A stretch of 64,000 nt of DNA from Congeria kusceri (lineage: Eukaryota > Mollusca > Bivalvia > Myida > Dreissenidae), in assembly GCA_027627225.1 (NCBI GenBank), contig CM051034.1:16972980-17036979 (forward strand), written 5' to 3'. The position numbers and the translations under genes were made by a program. Shown here piece after piece: positions 14,301 through 26,300 of the stretch. Under the pieces are notes generated by a model that was not told where the DNA came from, did no database searches, and saw only the letters and a program-made list of their open reading frames with translations. How positions within the stretch are numbered: position 1 is the first letter of the stretch; each line of letters opens with the position of its first letter.

Positions 14301-17300
14301 TCTGTGTATCGCAATTTTTTATTTTTTTTTCTGGGGCTTTACTGTAAGACATCTGTAACTCCTGCATCCTTGTATAGCACTGTCTTTAAATGACATCTTC
14401 CCAAATCTAATTGGTTTACAGTCATGCACTTTCCCCAAGAAACATGACTTTTCATCTGTGTTTTCACTATAACTCATATACTAAATATAGTATTTCCTTG
14501 AAAGTTGGCATATATCATCAACTCCAACATCAGTTTGCAACAACCTTTAATAGTCATTTTTGTATTTTCACAGAATTATACCCCTTTTTCACTAAGTGTT
14601 CAAGTTAAAGTTTAGGTTTAAATGTTCTATAACATCAAAGCTGCATTAAGTATTCACTTGAATCATGGAATACACTGTCACCAACTTCAGCATCAGATGC
14701 AACAATCCCCATAACTTAAGTTTTGTCTTTTTACAGAATTATGCCCCTTTCAGTTGACTTATTACCTGCACAATTCTTGTTATTGTCCTGCTGGAGTTAC
14801 AACGCATGTTATGTCTTTAGGTGGAGAAGTTACGAGTGTTTGTGGATCTGGCAGCGGAGACATGGTCTGCACTGGGTGCCGATGTCCACAGGGCTGTGAA
14901 GATGGGCAAACGTGACCTTGTTGTCAGCTATGTAAGTACATGGTACATTGGTAGAAGGGTAGTGGGCAGTTACTTGTCTGATAAACATCAGTAATATATG
15001 TCTCAGTTTTAGCAGCTGTACATGCATTTTCTTATTGCATTCTTACAGCAGATACAACAGTTTCTAGCTCAATCCTCGAGTCATGTAAATGGGAGTAGAG
15101 TGAGATTGCAAAATTATTAAACAATAGAGTTAATCAATGATGTGAAAATACCCTTTACGCAATAGAATCTTTGGTTGAGGGATGCGTGTACTTGGTTATC
15201 TGGGTGGAGATTTCTGAAATCAGTTTTTGGGGTAGCCTTAAATAAGTAAACATTTTAAGAAATGTTTGAAAGAGTTGAATAAAATATAGATCTATATAAG
15301 TTATTAAAGATAGGCAATGATTCATTTTTATGCCCCCAGCATCTTGATGCGGAAGGCATATAGTGATTGTCCTGTGTGACTGAAGGATTTCAGTCCTTCC
15401 TTCCGTCCGTGACAAGGTTAAGTAGATTTTCCCGTTTTGTCTAGCACCAACACCGCTTACTACAACACTTCGATACTTACACAGTTGTTGCTTATGACCA
15501 TTCCCTATCCACCCATATCACCCAACCACACCTTGACCTTGACCTAATTGGGACTTATTTTAAATCAAAAGTGCCATTTCTTGGTTAACTAGATTTTACT
15601 GTTTCGTCTAGCACCAACACCGCTTACTACAACACTTTAATATTTACACAGTTGTTACTTATGATGGTTCCCAATCCACCCATATCACCCAACCTCACTT
15701 TGACCTTGGCCTAATTTGGACTAAGAAATGGTATATCCAGCACCAACTGGGGGAATGTTTGTTTATCAAACACAGAATCTTGTTATTTTTATGCCCCCGG
15801 CATCTTGTTATGCCCAGGGCATCTTGAATCAGGAGGCATATAGTGATCGTCCTGTCCTTCCTTCCGTCCGTGACAAGGTTAAGTAGATTTTACAGTTTCG
15901 TCTAGCACCAACATCGCTTACTACAACATTTCGATACTTACACAGTTGTTGCTTATGACCATTCCGTATCCACCCATATCACCCAACCACACCTTGACCT
16001 TGACCTAATTGGGACTTATTTTAAATCAAAAGTGCCATTTCTTGGTTAACTAGATTTTACCGTTTTGTCTAACACCAACACCGCTTACTACAACACTTAG
16101 ATATTGACACAGTTGTTAATAATTACTGTTTCCAATCCACCCATATCACCCAACCTCACTTTGACCTTGACCTGATTTGCGCTTAGAATAATTCAAATGG
16201 GCTGTTTCTTGGTTAACTAGATTTTACCATTTTGTCTAGCACCAACACCGCTTGCTACAACACGTGGATACTTATACAGTTGTTGCTTATGACCATCCCC
16301 AATCCACCCATATCACCCAACTTCACTTTTACCTTGACCTTGAACTAATTTGGACTTATAATTATTCAAAAGTGCAATTTCTTGGTTAACTAGATTTTAC
16401 CGTTTCGTCTAGCACCAACACCGCTTACTATTTGGATATTTATACAGTTTTTACTTATGACTGTTCCCAATCCACCCATATCATCCAACCTCACTTTGAC
16501 CTTGACCTAATTTGGACTAAGAAATGGGCTACCCAGCACCAACCGGAGGCACGTCTGTTTATCAAACACAGAATCTTGTTTTCTGAACTATAATATAAAT
16601 CAAGGATTTAGCATGAAACTGTATCTCCATCTAACATTTCTATATCAATAGTTTCATGCTCAACCTTTGAAATATATAACAGTTCTATGAACGGATAAAA
16701 TGAAATGGACATTGCATACACCCAGGTGGAGAAGGTGCAAGCCCACTATGGGATGGTCTGTGACCTCGTGGAAGTCTGTCACCGCCTGCCAAAGAAGTTT
16801 CAGGGATGTGATATTGTTGAGAATTTGCCGGAGGAAATGAATGACCTAGAGAATTTAACAGTTACCTTCAAAACTACAGCTCAGATGCTATCGGAGCATG
16901 GTTTGTAATACTCCCAATAGTAACTTGTATGTGAGCAGAAATGTTCTTATCCTATACTGTTGGTTACATTTCCAGTGGTCGAAATAAGTTGAAATTAGCA
17001 CAAGCTTGCAAAACCTGCCCTGATAAATCCTTATCAGGGTTTGCTGAGATTCTCAGTTTTATTTACCGGTAGGCAGGTTGGTAGCATTTTCTTGCTCTCA
17101 AGTTATGAGTTAGGCTTGGTTGTTGAAACTGCTGATTCGATTTACTACTGACCGTAGATGTTTGTGAATTTGAGCTTTTTTCACTGGCAAAAAGTTGCAA
17201 ACTTGTATTAAAAATATTAGTATTTTCCATTTTGTACTCCGATTTGGCGAGTAACTCAGTCCATATTTTATTCCTGAGGCTTAGATTTGCAATTTGTACA

Positions 17301-20300
17301 CTTGGATCAGTACCAATACAGTTTTGTACATTAACACTTGAGACTTGAATGCCGATGTTCCAGAAGTAGATCTAAAAAGGCCTTTTATTTTTCGTGCCAT
17401 AAAAACAGGCAGATTTTGTACAGTTGAATCATGTGCTCACTGCTCAGGTTGCCTGCTTACTTGCACAGGTGAACCAGTACAAATCTAGTTTTGTGCGTTT
17501 AGTTTCTAGGCTTATATACATAACTTGTACAGGTAGAGCAGAACAAATAAGCATTTGTGAAACTTAGTGTGCATGCTGACAAATCCATTTTTGTGCGTTT
17601 ACACTTTAGGGTTACATGTGGAGCTGGTACAGGTGGACCAGGTGGGGAGAGAGTGGGCGGTGAAGATGTATAGTGTGGTGTGTGACCTCAGGAAGCTGGC
17701 AGACACCCTGCTGGGGCTTGGACAGGCCAGAAAACTGTGGCCCAATCTGGACACGCTGGGCGCGAACCTGAGTGACACACTTGCCGCAGAGAATGGAAAG
17801 ATTGCTGACCTCATGCAGTGTGCGTGCTATGGGTAGGTATTGATGATACAACTGCATAGCACTAGAAAGGCTGCTGTAATTATGCCCCCCCATCAAGGAT
17901 AGTGGGATATTATTGGTTTGCTAATGCCGGTCGATCTGTCGGTCCACAGGTAGACCTCTTTCATTTCTGCAACAGTTTAGATCCAATCTTCAGCAAACTT
18001 CATGAATATGTTTGTTCGCGCAATATCTTGGCCAAGTTTGGTTATCAGCCAAATCGCCCCAGGAACTGTAGAATTATTTCTCTTTATTTATCAAACATTT
18101 GTCTTTTTAGCCATTTTCGTTCTCTATGTCGAACAATTGTCATCCAATCTTTGCCAAACTTGATATTTTAAAAATTGCTTTTAATCCGTAGGGGGCATAC
18201 CTATTTTACAAACAGCTCTTATTAGTTTTATTTAGATGGTTTGTACCCAGAAAATTAGCCATGAAATTACAATCGCTGTATAGATTTTCTATCTGTGTCT
18301 CGGAATGTCTTTAGTTTTGTCCCAAAAATAAAATATTACTTTTATTTTAATAATTGCATTATTATGTTTGTTAAAATATTTTAGGGAGGTGGTGCTTGTT
18401 TTGTTTTTTTCCTTGCATAGAACCGTCCTTGCATGTAAATTATTTTATGTTTGAAAATATTGCTAATTTCAACGGTCTGATTCTGACCAAAACAATGTTA
18501 TTTTCGTTCATTTTCGCAGCAACGATGACTTGGAGGAGTACCAAGCCCACCTTACCAGTATGGCAGAGGTCGTGCAGGATATCAAGTCACTATCCATGAG
18601 ATGCCCCGCCCCGGCTTGTCTTGGTCGCGAGGCTGCCATGTACACTGACATCCAAACAGGCCTTCATAGGGGACACTGGATACTAGATGTATATGTTCTT
18701 GATAATTTTATTTTCTTCGTATGTAATGATAACAGACTATGCAGAACCTGAAAATATTGTTGTGCAATCCATGTATGACATTTGCAATATTTGATATTCA
18801 TTGTTTAATAAATGAACAGAAAACTATCATTCACATTAATTATGTTATTTGTAGAAAGGTTTTAAGATTTCATTTAATTTTCCTTTACTGAAAAGCACAA
18901 GACGTGTTATTTGCACTATTCTAGATAAAATGCAACATTTGAATTAAAAGACTGTATAGGTAATTATGAGTTGAATAGCTCTATTACTTTTTCTTATACA
19001 ATGTATGCATCCATTTGTTTTGTGATATGCAGTTCAATCCATATTTGTTAGAATGTAATTTAAAACATATTCAGCAAAATTAAGAATGTAAACACTGTTA
19101 CCACTTTCCACTTTAGGCACTGAGTTGTGTGGACATAGCCCAGCATCAGACCTCCCAGTTTGCAGCCACAGTCGACCTGATCATAGAGCATATCTTTGAG
19201 ACCAAGGCTGCTTCAGGTAACTAATGTGGTGTATGGTTGTGCCTCTCTGATCCAGGAACTGAATTTGAAGCGTGTCGTTGAAAAATCAGGCTTAATGCAT
19301 GTGCGTAAAGTGTCGTCTCAGATCAGCCTGTGCAGTCCATACAGGCTAATCCAAGATTGCACTTTCCGCCTTTATGGTATTTTCTGTTTCAAGGAAGTCT
19401 CTTCTAAACATAAATCCACTGTAGGCGGAAAGTGCAGTCCCGGATTAGCCTATTTCAACCTGAAGAAATCTGAAGAAACACATATAGTATTGTCCTTTTT
19501 TATTTCGCAGAATACACAATACGATGTCATAAAAATTAAAATTTTATATAAAGTAACACAAAGAATTTTACACAAACCCATCGCACCACAATATATAAAA
19601 TAAATTAATCATCTTTAAGTAGCAAACAACTTTGTTAATAATTTAATACATACACTATATAGATCACACAGCAATAAATTAAGCATGTTTAAGTAAAGAA
19701 ATTGATTGGCTGATAATGGATTTATTTTGATTGGTTTACTTAGAGAGTAATTGTAATTTACTGTAAACAAGTTAACCGTATAGATGTCACTTAAGGACAA
19801 TACAACAATGTACGCCTTGTGCAAACTGTGAAACCGTTATCACAACATGGCCCAGTTTTGTTATTTGTGGATTCAATGCGTCATATTTGCGCCTCCTATA
19901 AACCGTTAATTTGCGGCCCTTTTAAAGATGTGGCCCCCCTGCCAGTGATCAATTGTCGTTAATTGGACATGTTTCGCATGTGTTGTAAAAACGTTACACT
20001 GTCCCCGCCCACCTGCTGGGCAGGAAATACGACTGGAATTCATGTTAACTTTGCAATCAAACTGGAAAAAATCTTGATTTTTTAAAAGAAATTTTGTTCT
20101 TTATATAAATTTGAAAATCGAATATTCGTATTCGTTTTTTTATATTGGAAAATTATCCGATATTCGAATATTCGGTCCCATCCCTAAAATATATACATGT
20201 ATATGTGCATGTCAATTCTCCTGACAGTATTTGTCACATTGCTTCATAGACTGCTACATTATTACAAGCATTCTTCTGCAGGTGACAAGAGTGTCTTGAT

Positions 20301-23300
20301 GCAGTCAGAGTTGGCAGCACTTTTGACTGGATTTTCTGACATGGTGTCCAGCCTTCGAAAGAAAGTTCTAAGCAGCATTCAGCTTTCCTCAGAGCTCAGC
20401 AAGCGGTCAACTGTCCGTCAGTGCTTAGACTCAGTGTATGAACTTGCTCCACGAGTATTAGGGGTTCTAAAGACATTAGCAGGTATTTTATTTTGCAATT
20501 GTTCTTAATTTCTGTAGGAAAGGGGGGTCGGCTGCAATCACATTGTTATATTAGTTATCAGAATATTGGGTTTATATTACTTTCATTTCTTCATTAATAT
20601 ATGGTAACAACACTGGCTTTACAGATTTTATGTTCACATAATGGTATCTTGCCTGCTAAATATCAAATGGCCATATGGATTTAAAACAATCATTTGTACA
20701 GATGAAATCTTTTAAAGCCGCAGTCCATAGAATATATTTCAATACATCTTAAATTGGCATTAATGACAATTGGCGTTAATGGCATTAATTGGCTTAAATG
20801 ATATTTATTCGACTGAAAACTGCTTCTTATTTACAAAAGGCATTTTATAATGTTTATGTTCGAAAATGCTTGGTACGAATGGAATATACACTAATGTACA
20901 TGCTGGTTTTTTTGTATTTTGATCTGCAAGATGTCCATTAGAAACAATTTCTGCAAGTTTTCTTTTTATTAACTTTCTTCTAGACTGCTGCTTTAATACC
21001 AGTGTTTGTCTTCCCATAGTATAATGACTATGGCCTCTCCCCCCCCCCCTGCAGACCTCTGCACTCCAGTTTGTAAAAGACTTTGGCTCCTCAATTTAGA
21101 GCAACTTTTGCCTTCCTAATGTAGAGAGACTTCTACATTTAAACTTGTATAGAGAGAATTAGCCCCATGTAAAGAGACTGGCATCCCATTTTGAAAACCG
21201 ATCAGCATCCTCATGTTGAGAGACTATTTCTGCTTGAGAGTACATGGCACTTACTGTTCAGATTTGCCGTGTTTCAGAGAGTGGAGACCCAGGCTGCTAT
21301 GGGACGGTGCTGTGGCACAGACTGCTATGGGCCTCCAGACTTCATCATCTGGTAACTTGCTTGCAGCAGATGTCAGATCTGAAACCAGACTTTGTGCAGG
21401 GTACATTTTTGGCTCAACTATTCACCGAATAGTTCGAGCTATACTACTCACCCGTTTTTCGGCGTAATGCTCTGGTTAAGGTTTGCGTGCAAAAAGTACA
21501 TGTTTCTGTAACTGCTCTAGATATTCAATTGAAACTTCACATGTCTTAGGGCTCATTATGACAGGTTACTGACCAAGGCTCATAACTCTGTCTTGCAATT
21601 TAGCAGAATTATGACCCTTTTGGTACTTAGAAAATCAGGTTAAAGTGTGCGTTCAACAACTCAATATCTCTATATCTACTACAGATATTCAACTGAAACT
21701 TCACACATGCCTTCAGGGTCATTATATAAGGTCACTGGCCAAGACCCATAACTGTGCATTTTAGCAGAATTATGACCCTTTTTGCACTTTGAAAAAACAG
21801 GTTAAGGTTTGCGTGCAAGAGAAAATTCGGGTTAAGGTTTGCCTGCAACAAGTACATATGTCAGTAATTACTACAGATATTCAATTGAAACTTCACACAT
21901 GTCTTCGGGTTCATTATGTAAGGTCACTGACCAAGGCCCATAATTTAGCAGAATTATGCCCCGTTTTGTACTTAGAAATTCAGGTTAAAGTATGCGTGCA
22001 ACAACTCCATATCTCTATAACTACAAATGATATTCAATTGAATCTTCAGACATGTCTTCAGGGTCATTAAATAAGGTCACTGATCAAGGCCCATAACTCT
22101 TACCTGCAATTTAGCAGAATTATGCCCCTTTTTGTGCTTTGAAAAGTCAGGTTAAAGTTTGCGTGCATCAACTTCATATCTCTATATCTGCTACAGATAT
22201 TCAATTAAAACTTTGCACATGTCTTCAAGGTCTTTATATAAGGTCACTGGCCAATGCACATAACTGTGACTAGCATTTTAGGAAAATTATGCCCCTTTTT
22301 TGTAGTGATAAAGGCCAATAACTTGTTTATTTGTAGAATACATTTGAGGCATGTCGAGGGAATACCGGGCCTAATGCAAGTGCGTAAAGTGTTGTCCCAG
22401 ATCAGCCTGTGCAGTCTGCACAGACTGATCCGGTACGACACTTTACGCACTTGAATTAAGCCTGGTTTTCCCACAACACGCATCATTTGTACTTTAGAAG
22501 AACCATTCATTGGCTATTATCTATTCAATTTCTGGAACGCACATAGTGAACAGTTTATTAAAATAACCATTTAGTGGCTTCTCCGTTTTCCAATGCAGTT
22601 AGTTTGTCAAGTAAACCCACAAGTCGGGGCTTAGTTTTCTCAAGTACTATGATATTTATCTGTCTCTGTATGTGTTCTACAGGCTTGAGGTATAATCAGA
22701 GAATTGGCATTAAATTGCAACCTTTTAAAAGTTTCCTAGCATGGTGTGTTTGTGCAGTTTTTATTAGCAATGCTCGCTGATTTACATGTAGATGTGTCCA
22801 TTTTTTAGATAGAAAAATCTTGTCATCAGATCTCTTCAAAAATGTATCATACATTCGTTATGTACAATAAATGTGGTACATGGGGGTTGTTATAGTAGCT
22901 CAGAAAATGTTCCATATTCCTAAATACACATAGCCTTAGATGTTGCAGTTTAAATCTTTGTCAATGGTATTCTATTTAGTAACACCTTGCTGTATGAATG
23001 TTAACTCAAACTCACAATATATATTTTATGAAGAAGTCAAACTTCAAACATAGCTAATTTATTTAATCACAACGTTTCGGCTGAAAAGCCTTCTTCAGGT
23101 AACATGTTATGACAAAGACGTTATAATGACGTCATGACGTCATAATACATGAAACATAATTTGGCGTACTTATTACAATATATAGGATTCACAAAAGATA
23201 CACCATACATGTATAATGCAAATAGAGCAACGTGTTAATAAATACAAGTATAAACTATATATATGTCATAAACTCAAACTCACAAAATATTACCCATGTT

Positions 23301-26300
23301 ACAGATATTTCATCTTTGCTGAAGTTGCACGGCAAACCTCCAAGGTGTGAAAATATCGCAGCCAGATTGTTAGAGACCAGATCAGCCAGCAAAACAAGGG
23401 AGGCTGTCTTGTCAGCTCCAGCACTTTCATCATCACCAAGTTCAGTAACTCCAGATGATAAAACGGGCCAGTCACTCGTTTCTTGTCAGAGGAAGTTAGA
23501 CAGAGGTTGCGGTAGTAGTGGCAGAACCGAAACTCTGCTTGCTGGGACTTTTGGTTCTCCTACGAAAGTTTCCATGTCAAGTCTTCGGTTCATGGACAAC
23601 CTTTCGAACAAAGAAAACGTACTCAACTTTGAACCGGTTGTAGTGAAACCGGATGAGATTGAAGAACAGAAAATGTTTGCACGGTATGTACAGGCAGTAG
23701 TTATACCCAACATTTTGTGTCATGTCAGAAGTAATAATATTTGATGTGCGAAAAAGGCCCATATCAATACCAACAAACAACTACATTTGGGGGGGGGGGG
23801 GGGGTAAATATCAAAACAATTAAAATATATGTGATTAATTGTGTTCCAGGTTATTAAAGCAGTAGTCCAGAAATAGGTTAATAAATATAAAACTTTGCAA
23901 AAATCATTTCTAATGGACATCTCACCAATTAAAATACAAAAAACGCTTTGAAATCGGTGCAATAATAAAGTTTTGTTAACTATTTATCGTCTATTTTCTG
24001 TATGCTATAGCTGGTGATGCATCTGCAGTAAACCAGCATGTACTTAATTGTATATTCCGTGATTTACCAAGCATTTGTGAACATAGAAAGTTTATTATTT
24101 ATTATTTATGCCTTTCATAAATAAGAAACAGTTTTCAGATGAATAAACACCATTAACGTTCATAAGAACTGTTGCCAAATTACCATGTATTGAATTAGAT
24201 TCCATATACTGCGGCTTTTAGTAAAGAATGTAAAAAATGTTAATGTTTTGTTATAAAACTTACATCAGCGTTAAAATTTATGTTACTGGAACATTTAAAT
24301 TACAGTTGTTTAAACTGATGGTACACGTACCTTGTGTAATTCATATTTTTCCTAATGCATCAGACCACACTAATTATATTATTGTTAATTTAATGTGAAC
24401 AGTCAACAATGCAATTTAGGTGTCATTGACCTGGTATACATATGAGGGGCGTCGTGAGAAAACCGGTCTTAATGCATTTGCGTAAAGTGTCGTCCCGGAT
24501 TAGTCTGTGCAGTCCGCACAGGCTAATCCAGGACGGCACTTTCCGCTTGTATGGTATTTTCTGTTTCAAGGAAGTCTCTTTTAAACATAAATCCACTGTA
24601 GGCAGAAAGTATCGTCCCGGGTTAGCCTGTGCAGACTGCACAAACTAATCCGGGACGACACTTTACGCACATGCATTAAGTCCGGTTTTCCCACGACGCG
24701 CATCATATGCAGTTTCACAAAGTATTTAATAATTGTCCTTTACAGAGAGACTGTAGGATTTTGTACGAAAATTATAATGTAAAACCATCCATTGATTCTA
24801 ATGATGTCAGTATATCTTTAAAATAAAATTATAATAAATGTTGAGAATAACCTATGTTCAGAACTGCATATTAAGAGAGCAATTTAAAACTAAAATCATA
24901 CTTCGCTGCGCAGTGAACGTTTATATCCATGTATACACAGCATCAACACGAGTCAGATGGATTGATGCCGCACGTGCAGTCCTTATTTTCTCGTTCAAAA
25001 CCGAATGTAGTTGTTGCTGTAGGATAAACGGGTCTGTATCGACAGAAAATAATATCGAAATATTTTTTGATAAGGGAAATAGATTTTTTCCATGTTGACG
25101 TTTATTTATGTTATATAAAATGTTTTTTATTAGAAGGTAATGAAAGAGACAGGAAAAATTAAATCAATAAAAATCAGACAGTCCCTCTTTAAAATCCAAT
25201 CACATCAGTTCTAACATGATACTCGCTAATTTTCTATAGACAAAGAACAAAATTATCGTTGTTAAAATACCCAGTACACAATGCAAAATGTAGTCCCGCT
25301 TCTGAGCGGAGCATAGTAAAATGTAGTTCTCATTACAATTTCAAAAATATTTATCATATCATGTTAGAATAAAAAATATTTACACATTATATTTGTATAT
25401 CGGCCAAACTCGTTGTTTATTGGCCCATAAACAACTATAAATCAAAAATTATTTCTTAAATATAATACTGTAAATTTGATGAGAACATTCTTCAATGTAG
25501 TCTATGTTTTCCCATTTGCTTTTCGCCTGGAAACACAGATTGGTTTTCTACTGACATACTGACATATGTGTATTGCTAACATACTGTATATAGCAGTGTG
25601 TTTCTCATAAAGTTATGTTGTAAGTCTCCAACATGTTTTCAAGATAATCATTTACCTAACTAAGTATTTGTGGTTAGAAATGTCTAACTTTAAGTTTGGG
25701 TGAATCACTCAGCACACATTGGTGTTTATAATAAAAAACATAATTTCCTGTTTAGTATGTGTAGTTTACCAGTAATGTCTATTATATATGTCTAATATGC
25801 TTACTTATTATGTGCTGTTTAATGCATTGTGAAGCATTACTGCTCAATGTAAACTTGGTACTAGTACAAAATAGTGGGAAAATGGTTATCTGTATACAAT
25901 GATTTTAATGGAATAGGAAAACAGTCCTTATATTTAAAAAAACAAACATTTTCTTCATGTATAATTTCTTATTTAAAATTTAGATAATGACCGTACAACA
26001 TTTTAACTTAGTTAAGTATAATTTTATATTTTGACAACAATGGTTACTTAATCTTTTTATCAAAATTATTATTATTTCAATGATTCACCACTATTTGTTA
26101 AATTACGAAGTTGTAACTGAAAAATAAATGTTAATGGTTGTTGGAAATTAAGCAAATACTACACAAGTACAGCTATATTCCTAAATTAATAATTTAACAA
26201 AGCACATATTTGATCCCATCCCAATTAATGTATTGTTCAAACATTAGAATTCAATCTATAATTAATTTCATTGTAATAATTTACCACTTATAAATTTCAC

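Noticed and set aside
16687..16725. Earlier acceptor for the exon at 16726
   Set aside because: Using the AG near 16681 would bring a stop into the frame that joins the previous exon; 16726 gives the right phase and sequence.
21051..21075. Possible small exon after CCCCCCTGCAG at 21051
   Set aside because: No donor in a fitting phase, and the chain of phases is complete without it.
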